A DNA stretch of 27,263 nucleotides from Bacteroidales bacterium UBA1195 (GTDB lineage: Bacteria > Bacteroidota > Bacteroidia > Bacteroidales > WCHB1-69). Made by a program: the position numbers and the translations under genes. The DNA lies in assembly GCA_002309855.1 (NCBI GenBank), contig DBYD01000004.1, positions 39,428 to 66,690 on the forward strand, given 5' to 3'. The notes below the pieces were generated by a model, which saw only the letters and a program-made list of their open reading frames with translations, did not search any database and was not told the origin of the DNA. Positions 15,658-23,802 of the stretch are shown here, in pieces. Positions within the stretch are counted from its first letter, which is position 1. Each line of letters starts with the position of its first letter.

Positions 15658-17262
15658 ATGAAGAAGTATCTGATACTATGGATGGCATTGGCGGCGACGG
15701 TCACGTTGTGCGCGCAGCCGTCGGATGAAATCCGCTACCCGGGGGAAAGCTGCACCAGCATCATGGTGGGGCGCAAGGCGAGCGCGGACGGTTCGGTAAT
15801 AACCTCGCACACCTGCGACGGCCACTACCGCACATGGGTGGCGATGGAACCGGCCAAGGACTGGCCAGAGGGGAGCATGCACAAGGTCTATAAGGGAACC
15901 CTGCACACCGCACGGCACGGTGCCACGGAGGGGCTGACATTGGCGGGGGAGATTCCGCAGGCGGCGCACACATTCGCCTACCTGAACACCGCCTATCCCT
16001 GCATGAACGAAAAGCAGCTGGCGATGGGGGAATCAACCTTTTCCGGTCCGGACACGCTGGTTAACAAGGATAACATGTTCCTTATAGAGGAGCTGGAGCG
16101 TGTTGCGCTGATGCGCTGCACCACCGCTCGTGACGCCATCCGGCTGATGGGCGAACTGATTCAGAAATACGGCTATGCTGACGGCGGCGAATGCCTTACC
16201 ATTGCCGACACTAAGGAGGTGTGGCAGTTTGAGGTTTGCGGTGCGGGCAAGGGTGAACCCGGCGGAGTCTGGGTGGCGCAGCGGGTGCCCGACAACGAGG
16301 TGGCCGTCTCCTGCAACATTCCGCGCATCGGGAAAATCGACCGTTCTGACACAAAAAACTTCATGGCCTCCGACAACGTGGAGGCGGTTGCCCTCAAATA
16401 CGGCCTTTGGGACGGTCAGGGGGATTTCGTCTTCTGGAAGGCGTACAACTCCTCATACGGGGCCGGTAAGAATTTCCGGGAACGGGAGTTCTTCATCCTG
16501 AATGCGCTGGCACCATCCCTGCATTTGAGCATGGATATGCCGGAGCTGCCTTTCTCGGTGAAGCCGGACGAGAAGGTGGATGTCCGCAAGGTAATGGCGT
16601 TGTTCCGCTCCACCTTCAAGGGTACGGAACTTGACATGACACAGAACCTTAAGATGCCCGTGAAACGGAAGGATTCCACAGGGAAAATATATACGGACAC
16701 AATCACCAGTCCGGTGGCGAACCCCTGGATGAGTAACAACCTGCTGAACACATTCAATTATCTGCAGAAGGATGCGGTCACGTTCCGCCGGACGGTCTCG
16801 GTGGCATGGTGCTCCTATTCGCACATCATCCAGCTGCGTGACGGACTTCCTGACGAGATAGGCGGAATCTGCTGGTTCAGTGTCGATAACCCGGCGGAGA
16901 GTCCGCGCATACCCATCTTCTGCGGCACTTCGCAGCTGCCGTCGCTGTTCGAACGTTGCGGACAGCACGGATATGACGACCAGTCTATTGTATGGAAATA
17001 TCGGAAAGCCAACAAACTGGCGACGGTCGCATGGGGCAGGACCCGTAAAACCGTGGAGGATAACGTGGCCTACTATGAGGAGAAGGTTCTGAACGACCTG
17101 CCTGCTTTGGAGGATCGGGTGAAGGATCTTAAAAAAGGGAAGAATGAGAAAGAAATCCATACGTTGCTCAACGGCTATACGGCCGATATATGCGGTTCCA
17201 CGGTCTTGAGGTGGAAGGAGATGGAAGAGAAGTTCTGGTCCATGTTCGGGCTTGGTTTTTAA
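15658..17262 (+). CDS. C69 family dipeptidase, exported
   Basis: The product is 534 aa from ATG 15658, which directly begins a signal peptide (MKKYLILWMALAATVTLCAQ); an upstream ATG at 15625 would bury it. Peptidase family C69 (PF03577) members are Ntn-hydrolases whose catalytic Cys becomes the N-terminus after processing. Here it is probably C32 in ESCTSIMVGRKASADGSVIT, about ten residues after the signal cleavage site. Other family features are SGPDTLVNKDNMFLIEELER, CLTIADTKEVWQFEVCG, and a C-terminal QHGYDDQSIVWKYRKANKLA region. It probably hydrolyses dipeptides in the periplasm or outside the cell. The amidohydrolase gene starts 21 bp downstream, so the two are likely co-transcribed. Confidence 0.92.
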   Translation: MKKYLILWMALAATVTLCAQPSDEIRYPGESCTSIMVGRKASADGSVITSHTCDGHYRTWVAMEPAKDWPEGSMHKVYKGTLHTARHGATEGLTLAGEIPQAAHTFAYLNTAYPCMNEKQLAMGESTFSGPDTLVNKDNMFLIEELERVALMRCTTARDAIRLMGELIQKYGYADGGECLTIADTKEVWQFEVCGAGKGEPGGVWVAQRVPDNEVAVSCNIPRIGKIDRSDTKNFMASDNVEAVALKYGLWDGQGDFVFWKAYNSSYGAGKNFREREFFILNALAPSLHLSMDMPELPFSVKPDEKVDVRKVMALFRSTFKGTELDMTQNLKMPVKRKDSTGKIYTDTITSPVANPWMSNNLLNTFNYLQKDAVTFRRTVSVAWCSYSHIIQLRDGLPDEIGGICWFSVDNPAESPRIPIFCGTSQLPSLFERCGQHGYDDQSIVWKYRKANKLATVAWGRTRKTVEDNVAYYEEKVLNDLPALEDRVKDLKKGKNEKEIHTLLNGYTADICGSTVLRWKEMEEKFWSMFGLGF

Positions 17263-17283
17263 AGAAATAAAAAATATTTAATC

Positions 17284-18537
17284 ATGAACATACTTATACA
17301 TCAGGTTGAGAACAGGGGGATGCCGGTTGACATCCTGATTTCGGGAAACCGCATCGCCCGTGTGGCCGCGCATATTGATGCAACGGCCGACAAGGTTATT
17401 GAAGGGGCGGGGAAGGCGGTCGCCCCAGGTTTTGTGAACATGCACACCCATGTGCCGATGACATTGTTCCGCGGATTTGCGGACGATATGGAGCTGATGC
17501 CCTGGCTGACGCAGAAAATTTGGCCGCACGAGGCGAAAATGACGGACGAAATGTATTATTGGGGTGCGCGGCTGGCCTGCCTTGAGATGATCAGAACCGG
17601 CACCACCTGCTTCAACGACCAGTATATGAACTTGCCGGTGGTCGCCAAGGCGGCGCAGGATTCCGGACTGCGCGGATTCATTGCCGGTCTGGTGATGGAT
17701 CCCTCCATGAAAATGACGGCGGAGGAGGCGAGGGCGAAGATGGATGCGGACATGGCCCATGCGGGCGAGTTCGGTCCGCGTGTCACGCTCACCATCGGGG
17801 CACATGCAATCTATACTGTGCCGGAGCCGGTGCTGCGTGCTGTGGCCGCCTATGCGCGTGAGCATAACCTGCTTATACACATGCACGCCAACGAGACTGA
17901 AAAGGAGGTGAATGACTGTCTGGAACAGCATGGCATGCGTCCTATTGAGTGGCTGGATAGCATCGGTTTTTTGGGTGAGAATGTCATTTTCGCACATGCG
18001 TTGTGGCTTTCCGACCATGAAATCCAGTTGATGGCCGACCACGGGGCGAGCGCGGTGCACAATCCCGCCTCCAACCTGAAACTTGCCTCCGGATACCAGT
18101 TCAGATATGAGGAGATGAGGGCCAAGGGTGTCCGCATCGGATTGGGTACGGACGGAAATTCCTCCTCCAACAACCTTGACATGGTTGAGGCGATGCGCAT
18201 GGCATCACTGATGGGGAAGGCCTGGCGCTTCGACCCGACGGCTGTCAAGGCGGGCGACATTTTCCATACCGCCACGCGCGGCGGCGCGGAAATTTTGGGC
18301 ATTGATGCCGGAATAATCTCGGAGGGCTCTTTGGCCGATCTGGTGCTCTACGACCTGCACACTCCGGCCTTCGTGCCCAATTTCAATTTTGTATCCAATC
18401 TGGTCTATTCCGCCAACGGCTACCACGCCGACACGCTCATTTGCGACGGCCGTGTGCTGATGGAGAACCGCCGTGTTGAGGGTGAGGAGGAGATTTACAG
18501 TAAGGTGGGGGAGGTTTGCAGGCAGTTGTTTGCCTGA
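17284..18537 (+). CDS. mtaD: Amidohydrolase, probable 5'-methylthioadenosine/S-adenosylhomocysteine deaminase
   Basis: The product is 417 aa, the usual length for the MtaD/SsnA/TrzN branch of metal-dependent amidohydrolases, and cytoplasmic. Metal and active-site residues are all in place: H54 and H56 (NMHTHVPMTLFRGFADD), H201 and E204 (HMHANETEKE), H238 (FAHALWLSDHE) and D290 (GLGTDGNSSSNNLDM), plus the VHNPASNLKLASG loop. Enzymes of this group deaminate the adenine of MTA, SAH or 5'-deoxyadenosine in salvage of SAM by-products. The exact substrate cannot be read from sequence; another aminohydrolase activity is possible. It is 21 bp downstream of the C69 gene and convergent with apbE. Confidence 0.87.
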   Translation: MNILIHQVENRGMPVDILISGNRIARVAAHIDATADKVIEGAGKAVAPGFVNMHTHVPMTLFRGFADDMELMPWLTQKIWPHEAKMTDEMYYWGARLACLEMIRTGTTCFNDQYMNLPVVAKAAQDSGLRGFIAGLVMDPSMKMTAEEARAKMDADMAHAGEFGPRVTLTIGAHAIYTVPEPVLRAVAAYAREHNLLIHMHANETEKEVNDCLEQHGMRPIEWLDSIGFLGENVIFAHALWLSDHEIQLMADHGASAVHNPASNLKLASGYQFRYEEMRAKGVRIGLGTDGNSSSNNLDMVEAMRMASLMGKAWRFDPTAVKAGDIFHTATRGGAEILGIDAGIISEGSLADLVLYDLHTPAFVPNFNFVSNLVYSANGYHADTLICDGRVLMENRRVEGEEEIYSKVGEVCRQLFA

Positions 18538-18543
18538 CCTCTT

Positions 18544-18558
18544 CCGTATGCCTTACGG
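18544..18558. terminator. Possible short hairpin between convergent genes
   Basis: ccgta-tgcct-tacgg gives a 5-bp stem with a 5-base loop in the 24-bp gap between the amidohydrolase and apbE stop codons. There is no clear U-tract on either side, so a bidirectional terminator role is weakly supported and rests mainly on position. Confidence 0.25.
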
Positions 18559-18561
18559 CGG

Positions 18562-19551
18562 CTATGGGAGGCTTTTCGGGAAATTGCGGGTGGTGGTGAC
18601 CGCCCATTTCCCATTTTCATGGCTGATGAGGCAGGCCGCCCATTCGGGATGTCCGGCCATCAGTTCAAGCGACCCTTTTTTGCCCAATACCATGCAGGCG
18701 GTGGCCACCGCGTCGGCGGTCATGCAGTCCTCCGCGATGACGGTTGCGCTCAGCAGGTCCGACTGTTCGGAACGGCCGGTTCTCGGGTCGATTATGTGTG
18801 AGTAGCGGCGGCCTGTGCTGTCGGTCAGGTAGCGGCGGTAGTCGCCGGAGGTTGCAACGGCCTTACCTTCCTGCAGGTGGAAGCGGTGGGTGTAGGCTCC
18901 GCTTTCCAGGCTGTCGTTTGTGGGCAGCTGTATGCCGATGGTCCAAGGCTGGCCGTTAGGGCGTTTGCCCCGGCAGGCAATCTCCCCGCCTATGTTCACC
19001 AGAAGGTCAGGATGCCTTTTCCCGAGCAGTTCCGCCGTCCTGTCAACAATGTATCCCTTGACAATGGCGTTGAGGTTTAGCTGTATGCGTTTGTCATCTT
19101 TTCTGATTCTACTGTTATCCACCTGTATTTTCCTGTAGCCGGTCAGCTGCATCAGGCTGTCAACTGTCTGTTGGGAAGGCATCTGCCTGTCCGTGTTGCC
19201 GAAGCCCCATGCGTTGACTAACGGCCCTACGGTGATGTCAAAGGCGCCGCCGGTGGCCTCGGAGAGCTCTATGGAGCGGCGTATCACCTTGCAAAGCCCT
19301 TCGTCCAGGCTGTCCGTCTCGTTCCGGTTCAGCCGCGAAATAAGGGAGAGTGAGTCAAAAATGGAGAAATTGCTGTTGTAGGCGCGGAAAAGGGAATCGC
19401 TCTGCAGGGCGGTTTGCAGGTTATCCTCCGCACCGGCGTACATGATTTCATATATTGTGCCGAACGCCTCGCCGTGGATGGCGTGCAGCGGCTTTTCACG
19501 GTTGCAGGCAAGGAAAAGCAGCGGAACCAGAAGGAGTGGGGAGGCTTTCAT
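18562..19551 (-). CDS. apbE: FAD:protein FMN transferase lipoprotein (ApbE)
   Basis: The product is 329 aa from the ATG at 19551. The start is fixed by a lipoprotein signal peptide, MKASPLLLVPLLFLAC with lipidated C16; a longer upstream frame lacks a signal. ApbE motifs appear in order: ATGGAFDITVGPLVNAWGFG (99-118), NLNAIVKGYIVD (159-170), NIGGEIACRG (186-195), PWTIGIQLP (202-210), ATSGDYRRY (233-241), HIIDPRTG (252-259) and the Mg/FAD site TADAVATACMVLG (278-290). The enzyme uses Mg and FAD to attach FMN to a Thr/Ser of partners such as NqrB, NqrC or RnfG at the membrane. No such partner is in the window. Its start overlaps the upstream gene's stop by 4 bp (ATGA). Confidence 0.95.
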   Translation of the reverse strand: MKASPLLLVPLLFLACNREKPLHAIHGEAFGTIYEIMYAGAEDNLQTALQSDSLFRAYNSNFSIFDSLSLISRLNRNETDSLDEGLCKVIRRSIELSEATGGAFDITVGPLVNAWGFGNTDRQMPSQQTVDSLMQLTGYRKIQVDNSRIRKDDKRIQLNLNAIVKGYIVDRTAELLGKRHPDLLVNIGGEIACRGKRPNGQPWTIGIQLPTNDSLESGAYTHRFHLQEGKAVATSGDYRRYLTDSTGRRYSHIIDPRTGRSEQSDLLSATVIAEDCMTADAVATACMVLGKKGSLELMAGHPEWAACLISHENGKWAVTTTRNFPKSLP

Positions 19552-20663
19552 CGTTGGATTTTCAGTTTCTGTCCGATTTGGATCAGGTCGCCTTTCAGTC
19601 CGTTCCACCGTTTGATGTCGGCCACGCTGACATGGTATTTGGCGGCAATCCCGCCCAATGTCTCACCGCTTTTCACCGTGTGGGTGACAGTTGTATTCTC
19701 CTTGGCCGCCTTTGCCTGTTGTAGCGAATCCTGCACATGCAGCAGGGAGTCTGCGCGGACTTTTGCAAGCGAATCCTCTGTCCGGTGCTGTTCGTACATC
19801 AGATATATGGTGTCACGTGCCGTTGTCCAGCGGGCCAGCATCTCAGGAGAGAGGCTGATTCTTGTGCCTGCGGGCATGTGCCATCCCTTCAGGGTCGGAT
19901 TCTGGCGTTCAAACTGGCTTTCAGGCCAATTCAAATATTCCAGCATCTGGCTGCGGATAATTGGCTTTTCGGTCACGATTCCATGCAATGTGCTGCCTGG
20001 CGGAACCTCCTGCCCGTGCATGACATAGAACCATGAAAGCATTGAGGCCAGATGGTTCTCCATGCCGATACGTTCCGATTCCTGTAATTGCCAGGGTGAG
20101 GGGTTGTCCATTCCGAGCCGTATCTTTTCTGCGTTTACAGCGGCAGGGCTGGTACAGTAGGCCAGCAGGCATTCCCAAATGTTCCCTTCGTACAGCTTGA
20201 TCAGCCTTTGCAGTTCAGCTGCGGCCACGGCGGAGGCTCTCTGAGGGTCAAAGCGTTCGTCCACCAAGGAATCGCAGCGCAGGCCGTATCGTATGGCTGT
20301 CAGTCGTGGAATCATCCAGATGCCGGCCCTGTCATGTGCCGATTCGGCCTGCAGCGACATGTGGCTTAGTGCCAGAGGCAGATATTGGAAGCAGTCGGGT
20401 AGTCCGCAGTCGCGGAATGCGGCCATGATATCCGGTTTAATGTCAAGATAAAGGGCCTGAAGTTTTTTTTCCTTTTTTTCGTGGTGCAGCCGGTAGCGAA
20501 CCGAATCTCCCAATGCTGTGTTGAATGGTATGTTATAAGGTTGCAGCATGGAGCATAGCCTCGTATATCGTGCCGAATCGGCCGCGTTTTCCTGTGCATG
20601 GCCACTTGCCGAAGGCAGTGTTATGATAATGGTGAGGAGTATTGCTGGCAGAAGAGGTTTCAT
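19548..20663 (-). CDS. MltD-like LysM protein with degenerate lytic transglycosylase domain
   Basis: The product is 371 aa from ATG 20663, chosen because it begins a signal peptide (MKPLLPAILLTIIITLPSAS, cleaved near GHAQ) and overlaps the nusB stop as ATGA. The framework of an MltD-type SLT domain is visible: FQYLPLALSHMSLQAESAHD, then RAGIWMIPRLTAIRYGL, SLVDERFDPQRASAVAAAEL and LLAYCTSPAAV (93-176). In active enzymes the first reads LPxIESxxxPxAxS with a catalytic Glu; here that position is Leu99, and the AYNxGxGxV motif is also altered. After a possible degenerate LysM and a short coiled coil comes one good LysM (326-371: VTHTVKSGETLGGIAAKYHV to GQKLKIQR). A peptidoglycan-binding, non-catalytic role is inferred. 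Confidence 0.85.
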   Translation of the reverse strand: MKPLLPAILLTIIITLPSASGHAQENAADSARYTRLCSMLQPYNIPFNTALGDSVRYRLHHEKKEKKLQALYLDIKPDIMAAFRDCGLPDCFQYLPLALSHMSLQAESAHDRAGIWMIPRLTAIRYGLRCDSLVDERFDPQRASAVAAAELQRLIKLYEGNIWECLLAYCTSPAAVNAEKIRLGMDNPSPWQLQESERIGMENHLASMLSWFYVMHGQEVPPGSTLHGIVTEKPIIRSQMLEYLNWPESQFERQNPTLKGWHMPAGTRISLSPEMLARWTTARDTIYLMYEQHRTEDSLAKVRADSLLHVQDSLQQAKAAKENTTVTHTVKSGETLGGIAAKYHVSVADIKRWNGLKGDLIQIGQKLKIQR

Positions 20664-21628
20664 CCCATGAGCCCTCTTCCCTGTTTGTGCATCCGGTTTT
20701 CGGTGCGCAGCATGTTCAGCGCGTTGTCCAGGACACCGTTGATGAATATACGGCTTTTGGGCGTGCTGTAGTATTTTGCAAGTTCGATGTATTCGTTCAT
20801 TGTCACACGAATCGGGATGGAGGGCATGTGCATCAGTTCGCAAAGCGCCATCTTGAGCAGGATAAGGTCCATGTTGGCAATGCGGTCCAATTCCCAGTTG
20901 CGGATGCATTGTGCGATAATCTGTTCGTATTCCTTGTCATCCGTAATGGTCTTGACAAACAGATCCCGCATGAAGATCTCATCTTCGGATTTGGGACTGT
21001 CTGGTGTGGGCTTGAACAGGGGAGGAAGCGGCTTTTCAACGGCCTGTTTTTCGTTATATTTTTTTAAAACGTTGTAAACCGCAATGATGGCATCGTTATA
21101 GTCAATCTTCCAATGCAGGCGGGTTTCGCCCAAATAGGCGGCACATTCTTCGTTTTCGAGCAGGAACAGTTCAATCAGTTGCAGCACAAAGTTTTTGTCC
21201 TCTTCATAGCTGTTCTCGCCTGATTTCAGGTATTGCGTATAGAAATCCTGATTGCGCAAAGTGGTGTAGAATGGTTTAAGGAACAGTTGGTCCAAGTCGT
21301 TGTCCCAACCCACCGCATTGTTTTTAACCGCTTTATCTATCAATGGGTTATTGTCCAATTGTTGGATCAGACGGTTCTCCGAAAATTTGTAGTTCGGTTT
21401 CAGATCCTCTTCGGTCGGCAGCATCCTGCCCTTTTTCAGTTCCAGGATTTTGCTGTCCATGCGGGCCAGTGCAGGAAAGAGTGCCAGCAGTTTGAGGAAA
21501 AGGGCGTAAAAATCCTCCATGGCGTGTTCAAGCCGCTTTTCCGCAGCAAACACATCCGTGCAGTGGGATGCCCTGTAGGCGTAAATTGCCTCTAATACTT
21601 TAATCCTTATAAAGTTACGACTAATCAT
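20660..21628 (-). CDS. nusB: Transcription antitermination factor NusB, long Bacteroidota form
   Basis: The product is 322 aa, more than twice the ~140 aa of E. coli NusB but normal for this phylum, where an N-terminal helical extension precedes the NusB domain. The start MISRNFIRIKVLEAIYAYRA is characteristic. The NusB fold proper is in the C-terminal part: FMRDLFVKTITDDKEYEQII, then NWELDRIANMDLILLKMALC, ELMHMPSIPIRVTMNEYIEL and AKYYSTPKSRIFINGVLDNA. NusB with NusE (S10) binds boxA RNA and promotes antitermination of rRNA operons. It is the first gene of an apparent three-gene operon and has a plausible -7 box upstream at 21649-21656. Confidence 0.95.
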   Translation of the reverse strand: MISRNFIRIKVLEAIYAYRASHCTDVFAAEKRLEHAMEDFYALFLKLLALFPALARMDSKILELKKGRMLPTEEDLKPNYKFSENRLIQQLDNNPLIDKAVKNNAVGWDNDLDQLFLKPFYTTLRNQDFYTQYLKSGENSYEEDKNFVLQLIELFLLENEECAAYLGETRLHWKIDYNDAIIAVYNVLKKYNEKQAVEKPLPPLFKPTPDSPKSEDEIFMRDLFVKTITDDKEYEQIIAQCIRNWELDRIANMDLILLKMALCELMHMPSIPIRVTMNEYIELAKYYSTPKSRIFINGVLDNALNMLRTENRMHKQGRGLMG

Positions 21629-21648
21629 CTCGCTAAAAGAATGATTTG

Positions 21649-21656
21649 CAAAAATA
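21649..21656 (-). promoter_or_regulatory. Putative -7 box for the nusB operon
   Basis: On the minus strand this reads TATTTTTG, fitting the Bacteroidota -7 consensus TAnnTTTG, 20 bp before the nusB start codon. A -33 TTTG lies upstream but with shorter spacing than the usual 19-21 bp, so confidence is moderate. Confidence 0.5.
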
Positions 21657-21686
21657 TATCAAATTCCAATACAAAGTGTGGATGTC

Positions 21687-21702
21687 AAAAAAAAATTTTT
21701 TT
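21687..21702. other. A9T7 tract in the divergent intergenic region
   Basis: Nine A residues followed by seven T residues, flanked by ggatg and catcc arms, lie midway between the divergent nusB and Mpv17-like promoters. It is a strongly bent or rigid A-tract and could act as an UP-like element or a nucleoid-protein site. The 135-bp gap holds no gene. Confidence 0.6.
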
Positions 21703-21708
21703 CATCCA

Positions 21709-21743
21709 TTTGTCTTTATGTATATAAATGTGATGTACATTTG
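21709..21743 (+). promoter_or_regulatory. Putative promoter of the Mpv17-like/thioesterase operon
   Basis: A -33 TTTG at 21709-21712 and a -7 box tacatttg at 21736-21743 (exact TAnnTTTG) match the Bacteroidota sigma-ABfr promoter type. The spacer is 23 bp, slightly longer than typical. The -7 box lies 20 bp before ATG 21764. Confidence 0.6.
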
Positions 21744-21763
21744 CATTTTATTAAATATAGAGT

Positions 21764-22462
21764 ATGAAGAAATCGGATTTTATTGTAATCGTGTTGGTTG
21801 CTGCGTTTTTGGCACCGTTTTTCCTGTCGGATACCGTCTATGCGGGATACACCGCATGGAACCGTGCGAATGCCATGTCGATGGCTTTTCTGAAATTTGC
21901 CATACTGGCCACCTTCGGTGAGATGCTGGGATTGCGCATAAAGACCGGACATTATTGGGAAAAGGGTTTTGGCGTGGTGCCGCACATGGTGGTGTGGGGC
22001 GTTTTCGGCATGTGGATCGCCGCCGCCATGGGCATTTTCCGCATGGGGGTTCCTGCCTTTCTGGACACCTTCACTGTCTTTGACGGCATCAGCGGGGCCA
22101 TGAAGGGCGGTTTTACCGGCATGAAGCTGCTGGGTGCCTTCTTTATCAGCCTGATGATGAACACCAGTTTCGCTCCGGTCTTCATGACGTTGCATAAAAT
22201 CCTTGACAACCAGATTGCCAGGCATGAGGGCCGTTTTTCCAGCCTGACCAGCCGGATCCCGATGGAAGAGTTCATCAGCTCCCTGAACTGGAAGGTTCAA
22301 TGGGGTTTTGTATTTAAGAAAACAATTCCCATTTTCTGGATCCCAGCCCATACCCTCACATTTCTGCTGCCTACGGACATGCAGGTGCTGTTCGCCGCGC
22401 TCTGCAGCGTGATACTGGGACTTTTCCTATCCATCGCCGCCGTCAAATCAAAAAACAACTGA
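21764..22462 (+). CDS. Mpv17/PMP22-like integral membrane protein
   Basis: The product is 232 aa with about five hydrophobic segments: an N-terminal helix (5-22), FLKFAILATFGEMLGL, VVPHMVVWGVFGMWIAAAMG, KLLGAFFISLMMNTSFAPVF, and the C-terminal pair. The C-terminal part (FKKTIPIFWIPAHTLTFLLP, then DMQVLFAALCSVILGLFLSI) resembles the W-P-x-x-x-x-x-F-x-x-P...R/Q-V signature of the Mpv17/PMP22 family, whose bacterial members have unknown function. Acyl-ACP thioesterase follows after only 2 bp, so the pair is almost certainly one transcript; a membrane or lipid-related role is possible but is inferred from the neighbour alone. Confidence 0.72.
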   Translation: MKKSDFIVIVLVAAFLAPFFLSDTVYAGYTAWNRANAMSMAFLKFAILATFGEMLGLRIKTGHYWEKGFGVVPHMVVWGVFGMWIAAAMGIFRMGVPAFLDTFTVFDGISGAMKGGFTGMKLLGAFFISLMMNTSFAPVFMTLHKILDNQIARHEGRFSSLTSRIPMEEFISSLNWKVQWGFVFKKTIPIFWIPAHTLTFLLPTDMQVLFAALCSVILGLFLSIAAVKSKNN

Positions 22463-22464
22463 TC

Positions 22465-23208
22465 ATGAGGATTCCGAGGAACAAACGCTATTCATATATG
22501 ATTGAGCCCAAGGATGCCGACCTTGTGGGCCGCGCCACCATGGTTTCGATTTTCGACTATCTTATGCGGACCGCCCATGTGGATGCGCAGAAGCACAAGC
22601 TTGGGGTATATGAGATCCGGAAGAAAAACCTTGCCTGGGTCATTTCCCGGGCTGTTGTGGAGATGGGCACGGTGCTTCGCGACATGGACCGTTTCCAGAT
22701 TGTGACCTGGATAAGCGAATGCAACCGTATCGCCTGCGTCCGTAATTTCATCATTCTGGACACGGATGGGAAGGAGATAGGACATGCGGTCACACAGTGG
22801 TCGATGATAGACTTCAAGACCCGCGAAGCCGTCAACCTGCTGAACCAGCCGCGCATCATCCGCCACCTGCATCCCGAATACCCCACCTGCGGCATATATC
22901 CCAAGAAGCTGCTTTCACAGCCGGAATACTCGCACCGCGAGGACCATAAGGTGGTATATAGCGATTTGGATTTCAACGGGCATGTCAACAGCCTGAAGTA
23001 CATCCAGTGGATGCTGGACCAGGTGCCGATCGAATGGGCCTCAAACCGTCAGCTGTGGCATTTCGATGTCAATTATATCCATGAGATTCATCTGGATGAG
23101 AAACCATACATCCTTTCCCATCTGGAGGATGATTTTGCAGCCTTTGAAATCTGCTCCGGAGACGGCCGTGCCGCCTGCCGCGCCGAGATGCAGTGGAAGG
23201 AGTTCTAG
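22465..23208 (+). CDS. Acyl-ACP thioesterase, double hotdog
   Basis: The product is 247 aa, matching bacterial Fat-type acyl-ACP thioesterases (PF01643), and cytoplasmic. The N-terminal hotdog contains LVGRATMVSIFDYLMRTAHV and DRFQIVTWISECNRIACVRN. The second hotdog carries the catalytic D-x-N-x-H motif as D169, N171 and H173 in YSDLDFNGHVNSLKYIQWML. The enzyme releases free fatty acids from acyl carrier protein, ending elongation. It starts 2 bp after the membrane-protein stop codon. Chain-length preference cannot be judged from sequence. Confidence 0.9.
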   Translation: MRIPRNKRYSYMIEPKDADLVGRATMVSIFDYLMRTAHVDAQKHKLGVYEIRKKNLAWVISRAVVEMGTVLRDMDRFQIVTWISECNRIACVRNFIILDTDGKEIGHAVTQWSMIDFKTREAVNLLNQPRIIRHLHPEYPTCGIYPKKLLSQPEYSHREDHKVVYSDLDFNGHVNSLKYIQWMLDQVPIEWASNRQLWHFDVNYIHEIHLDEKPYILSHLEDDFAAFEICSGDGRAACRAEMQWKEF

Positions 23209-23263
23209 TCCGCCTGCACATAGAATTTTTTTCACTACCTGCATTTCGTGTTGTTTTTTTTCC

Positions 23264-23271
23264 TATCTTTG
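23264..23271 (+). promoter_or_regulatory. Putative -7 box for the small exported protein/subtilase genes
   Basis: tatctttg fits TAnnTTTG exactly, 102 bp before ATG 23374, and is preceded by T-rich sequence. The resulting ~95-base leader contains an inverted repeat (ttccgg at 23294-23299, ccggaa at 23313-23318) and a T10-like run near 23338, which might fold into a regulatory or attenuator structure. The rest of the 165-bp gap shows nothing else. Confidence 0.5.
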
Positions 23272-23373
23272 TAGCGGCATTTTCCTCCTGCGTTTCCGGT
23301 TGTGCGGTACCGCCGGAACCAACAGGCAAGCCATAGGTTTTTTTTTTGATGCCGTATATAAATTGTTCATGCC

Positions 23374-23784
23374 ATGAAAAAACTTCTTTATTTACTTTGC
23401 TTCCTGCCATTCTGCCTGCAGGCGCAGACAACAGAGACCACACTCTCCGACACCACCGGCCACAAGCTGATGATGACCTTCACAGACCAGGACAGTTTGC
23501 AGGACAGTGTGCCACACCGGACTTCGTATCAGTCTTTTTTCGGAAAAAACAAGACAGTATGGACATTGGCCTCATGGGTTCAATTTAATTTTTGTCCATC
23601 TGTTTCGGACAGTCTGGATCAATTATCCGGACTGTTGGACGATATGGAAAGCAGCTCATATGTTTCTGCTGTCAAAAGACAGCAAAAATCGTGTTTATTA
23701 GAGGAGGATACCATTAATTATACCATTCTAACTAATAGAATGCTACTGGCTACAGAAAGTATTGTAATTAATATAAGATATTGA
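23374..23784 (+). CDS. Small exported protein of unknown function
   Basis: The product is 136 aa with a clear signal peptide, MKKLLYLLCFLPFCLQAQ, cleaved after QAQ. The mature part is Ser/Asp/Thr-rich at first (TTETTLSDTTGHKLMMTFTD), then has WVQFNFCPSVSDSLDQLSGL, and ends in beta-like sequence (INYTILTNRMLLATESIVIN). No family is recognised. The subtilase gene starts 18 bp downstream on the same strand, so the two are probably co-transcribed. The short, AT-rich 3' half suggests it could be a remnant of a longer gene; the start is well supported. Confidence 0.72.
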   Translation: MKKLLYLLCFLPFCLQAQTTETTLSDTTGHKLMMTFTDQDSLQDSVPHRTSYQSFFGKNKTVWTLASWVQFNFCPSVSDSLDQLSGLLDDMESSSYVSAVKRQQKSCLLEEDTINYTILTNRMLLATESIVINIRY

Positions 23785-23802
23785 TTTTTAAAATATTTTA
23801 TC

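Noticed and set aside
16453..17160. 235-codon minus-strand open frame opposite the C69 peptidase, and one at 17278-18060 opposite the amidohydrolase
   Set aside because: The plus-strand genes carry complete family motifs; these frames show none and are shadows.
19552..19608. N-terminal extension of ApbE upstream of ATG 19551
   Set aside because: It would place charged sequence before an intact lipoprotein signal peptide and overlap deep into the upstream gene.
20664..20909. 82-residue N-terminal extension of the LysM protein
   Set aside because: It lies in another frame of nusB, is His/Cys/Pro-rich, and precedes an intact signal peptide.
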